Assembly: GCA_009726125.1 (NCBI GenBank)
Contig: WLIT01000008.1
Location: 1-48,582, forward strand
From: Actinomycetota bacterium
Lineage (GTDB): Bacteria > Actinomycetota > Actinomycetes > Nanopelagicales > Nanopelagicaceae
Length of the DNA: 48,582 nt
Direction of reading: 5' to 3'
The translations under genes and the position numbers were made by a program. Each line of letters starts with the position of its first letter. The stretch's first letter is position 1. This document shows, in pieces, positions 32,493 through 41,523 of the stretch. The notes under the pieces are model-generated. The model saw only the letters and a list, made by a program, of their open reading frames with translations. It did no database searches and was not told the origin of the DNA.

Positions 32493-33296
32493 TTAATCTG
32501 AACCTTCAACCATGGGATACATCGGAGCAAATCCGGCAAGCAATCCGCCATCAACTACAAATTCAGTTCCTGTCATCCATGGTGCTTGATCGGATGCTAG
32601 ATAGAGAACTGCGGCTGTAATATCGGAAGGCTTTCCTACGCGCCCAAGTGGGTACCAAGATTTCAAATTATCAAATATTGTGGGATTTCTATCGATACGC
32701 TCTTGCCAAACTTCGGTTGCAATCGTTCCCGGAACAATTGTGTTGCATCGAATATTATGCTTTCCATATCGAACAGCAACTGTGCGAGTAATTGCATGGA
32801 GCGCAGCTTTAGATGCGGTGTATGAATCGCTTCCGATCATCATCTTCGAATTAACGGTACCGATATTGATTATCGAACCACTATTTCGCGCAATCATGCC
32901 AGGCAGCACTGCTTGTATGCATAGAAATGGCGCGGTTGTGTTTATCGCAAAGGTCTTATTCCACATTTCCAGCGTGCTTGCAAGCATATCTTCGGCATCA
33001 TGAAATGCCGCATTATTTACAAATACTTCGATTTTGCCAAAATCTTTCTCAATCTTCGCAATCGCATCAACGATTTGTGATTTAACTTCTAGATCAACGA
33101 CGTAACCAGTTACATCTCCACCAGTGCTTTTAAGTTCAGCTACCGTCTTATCAAGATTAACTTTATTAACCTCTAAAATTGCAACCTTCATCTTTGCCGC
33201 CGCCGCAGCAGCTACCATTTCTCGACCAATACTGCGCCCACCGCCAGTGATTACGATGGTGCGCCCAGCTAGTTCTGATGCAAATTGATAGGTCAT
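32493..33296 (-). CDS. SDR-family oxidoreductase
   Basis: 267 aa. Cofactor motif TGGGRSIG at about 17-24, NNAA, the Ser region NIGTVNS and YTASK as Tyr/Lys pair; EFVVDGGLLAGF ends the fold. The Ser position is less canonical than in the other SDRs here. It lies 1 nt after RidA and 2 nt before the deacylase, so it belongs to the D-amino-acid operon. The substrate could be a hydroxy or keto acid from that pathway (inference). Confidence 0.78.
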   Translation of the reverse strand: MTYQFASELAGRTIVITGGGRSIGREMVAAAAAAKMKVAILEVNKVNLDKTVAELKSTGGDVTGYVVDLEVKSQIVDAIAKIEKDFGKIEVFVNNAAFHDAEDMLASTLEMWNKTFAINTTAPFLCIQAVLPGMIARNSGSIINIGTVNSKMMIGSDSYTASKAALHAITRTVAVRYGKHNIRCNTIVPGTIATEVWQERIDRNPTIFDNLKSWYPLGRVGKPSDITAAVLYLASDQAPWMTGTEFVVDGGLLAGFAPMYPMVEGSD

Positions 33297-33297
33297 T

Positions 33298-33684
33298 TTA
33301 TAGAGCTACCACGAAATCGATTTCGACCAAGATATTAATTAGATCTGAACCAACTGTTGTGCGAACTGGGAATGGTGCAGATAGAAATTCACGGTAGACC
33401 TTGTCATATTCTGCGAAGTCTGCAACGCAATTTTGTAGGTGTGCTGTTGTCTTTACGACCTGGCTAAAATCTGCGCCAACCTCATCAAGAATTGCCTTCA
33501 GGTTAATTAAAGTTTGACGAGTTTGTGGACCGACGCCACCTTCAACAATTTTGCCAGTCGCAGGATCAACTGGGCCCATGCCGCAGGTATAGAGAAAACC
33601 ATTTGCGATGACGCCATGTGAATATGAACCACCTGGTGCTGGCGCGCCTTTTGCAGTTACATGCTTGATTGTTGTGTTAGCCAT
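33298..33684 (-). CDS. ridA: RidA-family enamine/imine deaminase
   Basis: 128 aa, exactly the family size. The Arg that binds the carboxylate lies in PVRTTVGSDL, and the late Glu in VEIDFVVAL; NLKAILDEVGADFSQVVKTT is the typical central helix and strand. RidA hydrolyses reactive 2-aminoacrylate and related imines released by PLP-dependent dehydratases. The gene is between a D-serine-dehydratase-like gene and an SDR, a place that fits that job. GGTCATC separates a weak AAAGG site from the ATG. Confidence 0.9.
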   Translation of the reverse strand: MANTTIKHVTAKGAPAPGGSYSHGVIANGFLYTCGMGPVDPATGKIVEGGVGPQTRQTLINLKAILDEVGADFSQVVKTTAHLQNCVADFAEYDKVYREFLSAPFPVRTTVGSDLINILVEIDFVVAL

Positions 33685-33719
33685 GATGACCTTTCGGTTA
33701 GAGGTGAGTTAGAATTTAT

Positions 33720-34949
33720 TTAGAAATGAGTATGAACTAAATCTATTACATCGTAATTGTCATTAACTAATGGCAACAGGCGCCACTTGTCAAAGTTTGT
33801 GCAGGGGTGAGAAATTCCACAGCCAATTACGTCGCCAACGGCAACCGAACCCGGTGTGATTTTCATAAATGCATGCTGGTCGGATAGCGCAAATACTTTT
33901 CCTGCGAAAGGCTGAAGTTTTCCATCTAGTTTGAGGATAGGGATTGGGTGATCAATATCAATTCCAGCATCACGCTTTCCAAAATTAAGGAGCGCTAAAT
34001 CTGGATCAGGAACACTTAATGCTCGCGCCCAGAGTTCAAGAGCCGGATAGAAACGTTCGCTATCTGATAGCCCCATAAATGGATTTGAGTTCTCGTAGTA
34101 AATATGGTCGTGGCTTACATAACCGCCACTGCGCAGAATGCGGTGAGCATCGCCCTCATACTTCGCAAACTCCTCGGCAACATAATCGAAGTAATTACTA
34201 CCCCCAGCAGAGATTATAATTTTATCGCCACGCACATACGGTTCAACAATTCTTGCGGCTGCAACAATGTGACGAAGGAAAGTTCTTAACTTCTCAATTC
34301 CCTCTTCCTTTCGGTTGCCACCTGGAATCACTCCCTCGAAACCAGAAACACCACGAATGTAAATACGATCATCTTTGGCAATTTCAACCAAGATTACTTT
34401 CAAGAGTTCTAAGTCGCGGATTCCGGTGCGCCCACCGACTGACCCAAGTTCCATGAAAATATGTAGCTTTGCATTTGGAACTTTAGCAATTGAGTTCTGG
34501 GCAATCTTTAGACCAGCAAGGGAATCGATATAGAAAATAATCTCGCCAGCACCGCTGCCATTGATCTTTGCAATTTCTGCGATTGAAGTTGGTTCAACTA
34601 CTTCATTACCAATAATTAATCGCTTAAATCCAGAGGCATACATCATCGAAGCTTGACTGAAATTTGCGACAGTTAGCGCCCAAGCGCCTGCATCAATCTG
34701 GCGCTGTGAAATCTGAGGCGACATTGAAGTCTTTACATGTGGAGCTATTTCAAAACCAAGTGATTTGCAATAAGCAGCCATGCGCTTGATGTTATGTTCC
34801 AGCGCGCTTTCTCGCAGGATCATGATTGGAAATTGAAAATCAGATGTAAATAAATTTGGCTTTGTGGCTAGAAAATCGCTGATGCTCGTTCCCTGGGCTG
34901 CTATTGGCATCCCTTTGTGGAATATCGATATTAACTCCGCTTCAGGCAC
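33720..34949 (-). CDS. D-serine dehydratase / D-threonine aldolase-like PLP enzyme (fold type III)
   Basis: 409 aa. The alanine-racemase-type barrel carries K73 in APHVKTSM as PLP lysine. The C-terminal domain has LSDQHAF and GISHPCTNFDKW, whose His and Cys form the zinc site of DSD1-type enzymes. These enzymes eliminate ammonia from D-serine or cleave D-threonine. The start is GTG, with TAGGGT 6 nt upstream and no Shine-Dalgarno. First gene of the operon, followed by RidA, which would handle the imine product. D-serine versus D-threonine or another beta-hydroxy-D-amino acid cannot be resolved. Confidence 0.82.
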   Translation of the reverse strand: MPEAELISIFHKGMPIAAQGTSISDFLATKPNLFTSDFQFPIMILRESALEHNIKRMAAYCKSLGFEIAPHVKTSMSPQISQRQIDAGAWALTVANFSQASMMYASGFKRLIIGNEVVEPTSIAEIAKINGSGAGEIIFYIDSLAGLKIAQNSIAKVPNAKLHIFMELGSVGGRTGIRDLELLKVILVEIAKDDRIYIRGVSGFEGVIPGGNRKEEGIEKLRTFLRHIVAAARIVEPYVRGDKIIISAGGSNYFDYVAEEFAKYEGDAHRILRSGGYVSHDHIYYENSNPFMGLSDSERFYPALELWARALSVPDPDLALLNFGKRDAGIDIDHPIPILKLDGKLQPFAGKVFALSDQHAFMKITPGSVAVGDVIGCGISHPCTNFDKWRLLPLVNDNYDVIDLVHTHF

Positions 34950-34955
34950 GTGCTC

Positions 34956-34961
34956 ACCCTA
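34956..34961 (-). promoter_or_regulatory. Putative leaderless -10 box of the D-amino-acid operon
   Basis: TAGGGT on the minus strand, followed by 6 nt and the GTG at 34949. The -35 region is not convincing. Confidence 0.45.
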
Positions 34962-35001
34962 GCAACTGCAACGGCCCAACGCTAGGAAAGTTTTAACTTT
35001 C

Positions 35002-36051
35002 ATGCGAAAATACGGCGTGAATCAAATCGGGTCGATAATGCAATCAGAGATAGCCGAAATCCCAACCGTTTTTTCCAAGTTAATTGCTTCTGAAGCACAA
35101 TTTGGCGTCCTTGCGGGGCTGCTAAAAACCAGCGATATTCAATCGGTTTTGGTTCTAGCCCGAGGCACATCAGATAATGCCGCCCACTTTCTAAAATATT
35201 TGATTGAAACCCAGCTCGGTTTACCTGTTGGATTGACCTCGCCCTCTTCAGTAACTATCTATCACTCAAAATTGCACTTTGAAAAGACTTTAGTTGTCGC
35301 CATTAGTCAGAGCGGACAATCAACAGATCTCGTTGAATATGCCTCTGCGGCAAAAGCTGGTGGCGCAAAGATTGTTGCAATCACCAATGATGGTGCCTCT
35401 CCCCTAGCAAAGCTTGCTGATCACCATTTAGAATTGATGGCAGGTAAAGAGATTGCTGTTGCTGCAACAAAAACTTATGCGGCGCAACTTCTTAGTTGTT
35501 TGTTACTCGTCAACGCTTGGAGTTCAACTCTAAAGAATTTCAAATCTATAGTTGCTGCTGGAGAGAAACTCCTTGCAAATTTAGGTCCAGTTAATACCGC
35601 GGTTTCAAAGTGTGAGAGAAGCAATGAGATTGTTGTCCTGGGTCGCGGATTCTCTTATCCAAATGCCCGCGAGGCTGCGTTAAAGATTCAGGAGACCAGC
35701 AAGTTTTCTGTGCAAGGTCTGTCGATTGCCGATTACATGCACGGACCGATTTCTGCCCTAACCAGTGATACCCAAGTTTTTATCATGGCCCCTAATGGAT
35801 TTCCACTTGACTCACTTAAAGGCGACTTAGAAAAGATTCGCGCTAGATCCCCAGAGATTTTCTGGTTTGGCTCTGGCGCTCTAGCCCTTCCTGGTGAAGT
35901 TGTAATACCTGGGGCTGATTGTGAAAATGAAATTTACTCAAGTGTTGTTGATTCAATTATTTTGCAGAGCTTCGCACTGGAGTTTGCTCGTAAGAATGGT
36001 TTGAATCCCGATAGTCCGGAAGGACTTAGCAAGGTAACACTTACAAGGTAA
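35002..36051 (+). CDS. SIS-domain glucosamine-6-phosphate deaminase/isomerase (NagB-II/GlmS-C type)
   Basis: 349 aa with two SIS domains: domain 1 has ARGTSDNAAHF and SQSGQSTDLVEY (sugar-phosphate loops), domain 2 GRGFSYPNAREAALKIQETS. The C-terminal tail with KN-GLNPDSPEGLSKVT is typical of the group. No glutaminase domain is present, so it should run as a deaminase, converting glucosamine-6-phosphate to fructose-6-phosphate. It heads a tight operon with a sugar kinase and NagA, divergent from the D-amino-acid operon with 52 bp between. AGGAAAG lies 11 nt before the ATG; a later Met at codon 13 is possible. Confidence 0.82.
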   Translation: MRKYGVNQIGSIMQSEIAEIPTVFSKLIASEAQFGVLAGLLKTSDIQSVLVLARGTSDNAAHFLKYLIETQLGLPVGLTSPSSVTIYHSKLHFEKTLVVAISQSGQSTDLVEYASAAKAGGAKIVAITNDGASPLAKLADHHLELMAGKEIAVAATKTYAAQLLSCLLLVNAWSSTLKNFKSIVAAGEKLLANLGPVNTAVSKCERSNEIVVLGRGFSYPNAREAALKIQETSKFSVQGLSIADYMHGPISALTSDTQVFIMAPNGFPLDSLKGDLEKIRARSPEIFWFGSGALALPGEVVIPGADCENEIYSSVVDSIILQSFALEFARKNGLNPDSPEGLSKVTLTR

Positions 36052-36061
36052 TGGCTCACTT

Positions 36062-36991
36062 GTGAATGGAAACGTAATTTTCTTTGATGGCGGCGGATCG
36101 GGTATTCGCGCTAAATCTGAGAGCGTAGAAGGCAAGTCAATCACTAAGAATTTTGCAGGTTTCACACCTGGAGAACTTCCACTTGTCGATTATCTGGCCA
36201 ATTTGATTATTGATTTTGCCAGCGAAGTTGGCGGTCCTATTGATCGAGCGGTACTTGCTGTTGCTACGTTGCCTGCCGACGATAAGCAGTACGGTGATAT
36301 TGCAAAAGCAGTATTAGCAAAATCAGAAGTCAAAGAACTTTGGATCTGTAGTGATTCAGTTAGCGCATGCGCGGCAGCCGTTGAGAAAGATGGCGTTGTT
36401 ATTGCAGCGGGTACAGGAATCACGGCACTGGCAGTTGGAAAGAATCGCACTATGGCACATCCACTTGCCGGTGATGGGTTTCTAATTGGTGATGAAGCAA
36501 GTGCATATTGGATAGGCAAGATGGCTTTGAACTCAGCGCTTCGGGCGCGGGATGGTCGTGGCGGCGATAGCGAAATACTTGGCGTTGCTTGTAAACACTT
36601 TGGTGCCGAGCCTTATCAATTAACCCATACCGTCCATCAATTAGATCGACCGGTGCATTCAATCGCATCCTTTGCCAAAGTAGTTAGCAAGTTAGCCGAA
36701 TCGGGAAATAGCACTGCGCATGCAATATTGGATGCCGCAGCCGATGAAGTTGTATTGCTTGCCACAACTGCAAAACGAGAATGTGGTGGAGGCCCTGATT
36801 TTCAAGTTGCGTTAATTGGTGGCGTTCTAGCCCCGGATAACTTAGTAACAAAGTTAGTTGCAAAGAAGTTAGAAAATCATGGGCTAAGCATCTATATCTC
36901 GGGCAAGAGCTCACTCGATGGCGCTGGAATTTTGGCAACTATGGAAAGCCCTGGAGTATTTCAACCACTAATTAGAGCCTTTAAGAAATAA
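36062..36991 (+). CDS. BadF/BadG-type sugar kinase, probable N-acetylglucosamine kinase
   Basis: 309 aa of the ASKHA fold: phosphate-1 motif FFDGGGSGIRA at the N-terminus, AAGTGITALAVG near the middle, GDGFLIGDEASAYWIG (the GDEGS-like motif of N-acetylglucosamine kinases) and VALIGGVL near the end. It would phosphorylate GlcNAc or a related amino sugar taken up by another system. GTG start. The stop overlaps the next start by 1 bp, so the three amino-sugar genes are coupled. MurNAc or glucosamine are alternative substrates. Confidence 0.8.
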   Translation: MNGNVIFFDGGGSGIRAKSESVEGKSITKNFAGFTPGELPLVDYLANLIIDFASEVGGPIDRAVLAVATLPADDKQYGDIAKAVLAKSEVKELWICSDSVSACAAAVEKDGVVIAAGTGITALAVGKNRTMAHPLAGDGFLIGDEASAYWIGKMALNSALRARDGRGGDSEILGVACKHFGAEPYQLTHTVHQLDRPVHSIASFAKVVSKLAESGNSTAHAILDAAADEVVLLATTAKRECGGGPDFQVALIGGVLAPDNLVTKLVAKKLENHGLSIYISGKSSLDGAGILATMESPGVFQPLIRAFKK

Positions 36992-37893
36992 TGAAGCCGC
37001 TATATATAGATCTGCAAGTTAATGGTCATGGTGGCGTTGACCTGCTTTCTGCAAAGAGCGCAGATGAAGTTCGTAAAGTTTCTAGCTCGCTTTATGAAAA
37101 TGGCGTAGTTGGTTATCTGCCAACAATTATTACCTCTGCTCTTTCCGATGCGGTACGCGCAATTAAATTAATTGAAGAAGTTCGCACCAATCCCATGCCA
37201 GGTGAAGCCAAGATTCTTGGAACCCATTTAGAGGGACCCTTTATTTCAGTTCAAAAACGGGGAGTTCACCCTGTCGAACATATCGTGGCCCCAGATCTAA
37301 ACCACTTAAAGACCCTGTTAAAAGCTGGGTTGATAAAGATTGTCACGATTGCACCTGAATTGCCGGGCGCAATTGAATTGATTCAATACTTGGTTGCAAA
37401 TGGAATTGTTGTCTCACTTGGCCATACCAATGCAAATCGCGAGGAAGCGATTGCTGGATTTAACGCGGGTGCGAAGACTGTTACGCATCTATTTAATGCA
37501 ATGCCTAAGCCCCCGCTGGATGGAACCGCCCAGGTAGCAATCGAACGCGATGACATCATGATTCAAATAATTGTTGATGAAGTTCATGTGCCAAATGAAT
37601 TAGTGAAATCAACTCTAGAAAAAGTTAGCAAGCGTTTTATTGTTACAAATGATCCGATTGCAGCCGCTGGCCTTGGTTCTGGTACCTACCCATTTGGCGA
37701 TATGCAGGTAACAATTACAGGCGGACAAGCTCGGCGCACAGATGGAACTCTTGCCGGTGGAATTGGCACACTTGGTCAATCGCTAGAGATAATGGATTCA
37801 ATTGGAGTTAATCAAGTTGATGCCATTGCAAGTATTACAACCCGGCCTTGCGAGTTAATTGGCGTCGATTACCAGAGTTTAATTAAAGGTTAG
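36991..37893 (+). CDS. nagA: N-acetylglucosamine-6-phosphate deacetylase, short form
   Basis: 300 aa against about 380 for usual NagA. The barrel is complete: IDLQVNGHGG, THLEGPFIS (metal Glu), LGHTNAN and VTHLFNAMP (metal His), and VTNDP with the catalytic Asp. What is missing is the small beta-sandwich built from both termini: the protein begins at the first barrel strand and ends just after the last helix. It removes the acetyl group from GlcNAc-6-P before the SIS enzyme. The ATG overlaps the kinase stop; there is an 11-bp convergent overlap with the next gene. Confidence 0.85.
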   Translation: MKPLYIDLQVNGHGGVDLLSAKSADEVRKVSSSLYENGVVGYLPTIITSALSDAVRAIKLIEEVRTNPMPGEAKILGTHLEGPFISVQKRGVHPVEHIVAPDLNHLKTLLKAGLIKIVTIAPELPGAIELIQYLVANGIVVSLGHTNANREEAIAGFNAGAKTVTHLFNAMPKPPLDGTAQVAIERDDIMIQIIVDEVHVPNELVKSTLEKVSKRFIVTNDPIAAAGLGSGTYPFGDMQVTITGGQARRTDGTLAGGIGTLGQSLEIMDSIGVNQVDAIASITTRPCELIGVDYQSLIKG

Positions 37894-38899
37894 AGGGATC
37901 AACCAGAATCTTTGGTCCGGGTCCTGCACCTGCAGGCCTTTTGCCAAGGAAGACATCTCCTACTTCATTTAGCCCAACTGTTGCACCAACAATAATTCTA
38001 GGATCGATACGACCAGACTTAATAAATTCAATTGAATGCGGCAAGCCAGGAGAACCAGAGAGAATTCCAATCATTGTTATATCTTTGAAAACTAGCTTGC
38101 GAGAATCAATCATCGCAGAATTATTATCAACCCCGATTAATACAATGCGTCCGCCTGGTTCAACTAAATCAATTAACTTCGCTGGAACTTCGCGGTCAAA
38201 GGTCGCATCAATAACTACGTCATATCCGCCATCGATATCGATAACACTTTCACCGGCAGATGCGGCGCCAACTTCAAGTGCTAATTTAATTGTTACTGGA
38301 TCTTTTCCAACCATGTGAACGGTGGCGCCCATTGCAATACAAAATTGCGCAGTTAATAAGCCAATAGTTCCGGTACCCCAAATCAAGATCTGCTTGCCTG
38401 GCGCTGCTTGCGCAGCATCTGCAACCCGCCAAGCATTCGCTCCTGGTTCAACAAGGGCTCCGATGGTGTCATCAAATGAGTCAGGAATCTCGTGCAAGAA
38501 GCGAGCAGGAATTGCTACCTGTTCAGCGAGTGCGCCGCTCCAACCATTTCTAATTCCAACTTCAAATCGAGTAGCACAAGTATGTTGCCGCCCAGTTGCA
38601 CAGCGCTTGCAATTACCGCATCCGAGCATGACGTCGCCAACAAATCGACGGCCAATTAATTTGGCATCCACCCCCGTGCCAACACTTATAACAGTTCCGG
38701 TCCATTCGTGACCAAGGCGCATTGGATACTTTGCCTGACCATCTTGTAGGTAAGGCATCGAACCATTGAAGAATTCAACATCAGTACCACATACACCAAC
38801 GCGATTTACTTTAACAACGACATCGCCACCTTGCGCAATCGGTGGTGCGACATCTTGTAATTCAAAGGTCATAGGGGCGGTTACAACAAAGGCTTTCAT
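37883..38899 (-). CDS. Zinc-dependent MDR sugar/polyol dehydrogenase
   Basis: 338 aa. Catalytic zinc: C37 in GVCGTD, GHEW, and E in ALVEPGAN; structural lobe CGNCKRCATGRQHTC intact. The Rossmann motif is GTGTIG. It overlaps the fructuronate-reductase-like gene by 4 bp and is the last gene of the uronate operon (42634 to 37883). A role on a hexuronate-derived ketose or hydroxy acid is likely, for instance as an alternative reductase. Not assignable to a single substrate. Confidence 0.83.
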   Translation of the reverse strand: MKAFVVTAPMTFELQDVAPPIAQGGDVVVKVNRVGVCGTDVEFFNGSMPYLQDGQAKYPMRLGHEWTGTVISVGTGVDAKLIGRRFVGDVMLGCGNCKRCATGRQHTCATRFEVGIRNGWSGALAEQVAIPARFLHEIPDSFDDTIGALVEPGANAWRVADAAQAAPGKQILIWGTGTIGLLTAQFCIAMGATVHMVGKDPVTIKLALEVGAASAGESVIDIDGGYDVVIDATFDREVPAKLIDLVEPGGRIVLIGVDNNSAMIDSRKLVFKDITMIGILSGSPGLPHSIEFIKSGRIDPRIIVGATVGLNEVGDVFLGKRPAGAGPGPKILVDPSNL

Positions 38900-40137
38900 A
38901 GTGCTGCAATCTTATTTGAAAGTAATTGCAAAATGGAAGTACTGCGGATTACTTTTAAATCTTCGGCGATGGCTGGGAAGTGTTCTGGGTCTAACTTTCT
39001 AGTGAATTCGGCCAAGGTTAGCGTTTGGGTAACTGCTTCAAGCGAATCGGATATTTGTGCGAGTGGTGTCAACTTATGAGAAAGTGGATCATCAATTTCG
39101 GTATTTGTAGCCAAGAAATGTATCCAGATTGCAACTGCAGCTTGATGTAGCGCAGCTGATTTACCTTGCTTTGCTAGTTCATTTGCCCCATCAAAAATTC
39201 GTTGCTGCATCTTCTGCGAACCATCCATAGCAATTTGGTGGGCACGATGGCGAAGAGTCGGATTTGATATTCGTTTTCTAATAGTTGCGCCATAGGAAAT
39301 TAAATCAATGCCGCCAGTATTAACTATCGATGGAACCATCTCGCGCTCTTGTAGCGCTTGAATAAATGGCGCAATAGTTGGATGAACGATTGCATTTGCT
39401 ACGAATTCAATCCCTTCTACCTCGCCAATATATGCAAGGGTGGAGTGGACGCCATTAAAGAGGCGAATCTTGGCTAGTTCATAAGGCTTTACATCAGGGA
39501 CAAATTCAACACCGGAGCCTACAAAGAGCGGCTCAATTGCATCGTGCTCAATAACCCACTGATTAAAGGGTTCGGTGGTGATTGCAGCACTCGTCATCGC
39601 GGGAACTATCCGATCAATCATCGAATTCGGGAAACGAATATTTGAAAATATCCATTCCAGAAGTTTGCTATCACCTTTTGCTGCAATCACTTCGAGAATT
39701 AATCCACGTAAGAATTTGCTATTGTTTGGAACGTTGTCACAAGAAATTATCGCGATACCAGGTGCGTTAGCCTTAAATCTTTCGCTAAGTAGATGTGCTA
39801 GCCGGGCCGGTACGCCATCAGGGCCATCATTCTTGTATGCCTTCTCGGTAACGGTCAGAGTTATCGCTTGAAGGTCTGGGCTTGCAACAATCTCGTTAAT
39901 ACGCGCAATATCTCTTGGATAAAAGAGTGATTCTTTAATCGATTCAACCAGAGTAGTTGTTTCTCCGCTTGCATCTCGGGCAATCACTTCATACTTGTTG
40001 CCTTTAGCGGTAAGAGAATCTGCGACATCAGATTTACGCATCGAAACACTTGCAATATTCTGCTTTATAAATATCGCCTGATGTGCACGATGGAAAGCCC
40101 CAAGGCCAAGGTGTAGGAATTGAATCGGCTCTGACAT
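38896..40137 (-). CDS. uxuB: Mannitol-dehydrogenase-family hexuronate reductase (fructuronate reductase-like)
   Basis: 413 aa from the ATG at 40137, with AGGTG 7 nt before; a GTG at 40146 directly after the isomerase stop is less likely. NAD motif HLGLGAFHRAHQA at the N-terminus. The catalytic polyol-dehydrogenase signature K-x4-NG-x-HS is seen in KIRLFNGVHSTLAY. It follows glucuronate isomerase in the operon, so it should reduce fructuronate to mannonate. Tagaturonate or mannitol are family alternatives but fit the context less well. Confidence 0.83.
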   Translation of the reverse strand: MSEPIQFLHLGLGAFHRAHQAIFIKQNIASVSMRKSDVADSLTAKGNKYEVIARDASGETTTLVESIKESLFYPRDIARINEIVASPDLQAITLTVTEKAYKNDGPDGVPARLAHLLSERFKANAPGIAIISCDNVPNNSKFLRGLILEVIAAKGDSKLLEWIFSNIRFPNSMIDRIVPAMTSAAITTEPFNQWVIEHDAIEPLFVGSGVEFVPDVKPYELAKIRLFNGVHSTLAYIGEVEGIEFVANAIVHPTIAPFIQALQEREMVPSIVNTGGIDLISYGATIRKRISNPTLRHRAHQIAMDGSQKMQQRIFDGANELAKQGKSAALHQAAVAIWIHFLATNTEIDDPLSHKLTPLAQISDSLEAVTQTLTLAEFTRKLDPEHFPAIAEDLKVIRSTSILQLLSNKIAAL

Positions 40138-40146
40138 ATTTTGCAC

Positions 40147-41523
40147 CTACAGATTAAAGAAATCTTTAGAGAGGTTATATGCCAAATCACCGGCAAGTTC
40201 CATCGCCTCATTTTCAGTAATTCGATGGCGACTAACTTCACGGGCCAAGTAACCAGAATCAAAGCGCCTTGCAACATCATGTCGTACCGGAATTGAAGCA
40301 AACGCTCTGGTGTCATCAATAAATCCAACGGTGTTGTAATAACCGGCAGTTTCGGTGATTGCATCTCGCCAACGTGCTAAACCATTTAGCGAATCATGGA
40401 ACCACCATGGTGGACCAAGGCGAAGTGAAGGATAAGCACCAGCAAGTGGTGCAAGTTCTCTGGAATATGTTGATTCATCTAAGGTAAAAATAACTGCTTT
40501 AAAATTCGGGTGCTTGCCGACCGCGTTCAATAGCGGTTGTAGCTCACTTGTATAGGTAGTGGCAACTGGAATATCGAAGCCTTTATCTGCGCCAAACTTT
40601 GCAAATACTTCAGCGTCATAATTACGCAGTGATCCTGGATGTATCTGCATTACCATGCCATCATCGGCGGCCATAAGTGCATGCTCAAAGAGAATTGCAG
40701 CACGGAAATCATCAAGTTCTGCTTTCGTGGCCGTTCCAGCTGACGCTTTAGCAAAGAGGGTCTCGACTTCACTACTTTCAAGTTTTAAGGTGCGTGCGCT
40801 AAATACGCCGTGATCAGTTGCAGTAGCACCGTTATCTTTAAAGTGGGCTCGGGCGCTGCGAAGTGCGGCAAGCAAATTTGCAAAGGAAGTTATCTCAATT
40901 CCATAGCGCTTACCTAAATCCGCTAAGTTAGATTTCCAATCTGCGCGTTCTGGATCAGAAACACCATCGGGCCTAAAGGTTGGAATTATTCGGCCACCAA
41001 GATCAATTCTTGAAAGTTCGATATGGGCATCTAGTGAATCAGCGGTTCCATCTGTTGTGGCAAGCAGTTCAATATTAAATTTCTTGAATAACGCCTGTGG
41101 TTTAAATTCTAAACTCTGCAATTTGGTATTAATTTGGTTATAAATCTTTAAGGCGTTCTCTGGCGCCAAGATTTCACTTACATCAAAGAGGGTAGCCAAG
41201 ATTTCTTGGAACCAGATTCGAGATGGCGTTGATCTAAATAACTTCCAATTCTCGGCTAGCAACTTCCAATTTTCCTCCGATGAGTTCTCTGCCAATTTCT
41301 CATACTTAACTCCTTGGCTGTGCAACATCCGCAAGATGTAATGATCTGGCGCCATCAATAGCGCAACCGGATCGGTAAAGTTCTTATTAGCAAGAATCAT
41401 TGCGGCATCAACATGCCCATGCGGGGAGATAATTGGATACTTACGCATCTCGCCATAGATAGTGCGAGCTAGGGGCAGGGATTCACTCTCGCCCAAGTAT
41501 CTATCTTTATATGCGTTAGCCAT
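40147..41523 (-). CDS. uxaC: Glucuronate isomerase
   Basis: 458 aa, full length. Amidohydrolase-like barrel with H35-x-H37 in ISPHGHVD, then LLATTDGTADSLDAH, TFRPDGVSDP and GFIDDTRAFASIPVRHDVARR, all in family order. It converts glucuronate to fructuronate (and galacturonate to tagaturonate) in the cytosol. The start overlaps the esterase-like gene by 8 bp; the next gene is the reductase. Pathway partners mannonate dehydratase and KDG kinase are not in the window unless one of the enolase-family enzymes serves as dehydratase. Confidence 0.92.
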   Translation of the reverse strand: MANAYKDRYLGESESLPLARTIYGEMRKYPIISPHGHVDAAMILANKNFTDPVALLMAPDHYILRMLHSQGVKYEKLAENSSEENWKLLAENWKLFRSTPSRIWFQEILATLFDVSEILAPENALKIYNQINTKLQSLEFKPQALFKKFNIELLATTDGTADSLDAHIELSRIDLGGRIIPTFRPDGVSDPERADWKSNLADLGKRYGIEITSFANLLAALRSARAHFKDNGATATDHGVFSARTLKLESSEVETLFAKASAGTATKAELDDFRAAILFEHALMAADDGMVMQIHPGSLRNYDAEVFAKFGADKGFDIPVATTYTSELQPLLNAVGKHPNFKAVIFTLDESTYSRELAPLAGAYPSLRLGPPWWFHDSLNGLARWRDAITETAGYYNTVGFIDDTRAFASIPVRHDVARRFDSGYLAREVSRHRITENEAMELAGDLAYNLSKDFFNL

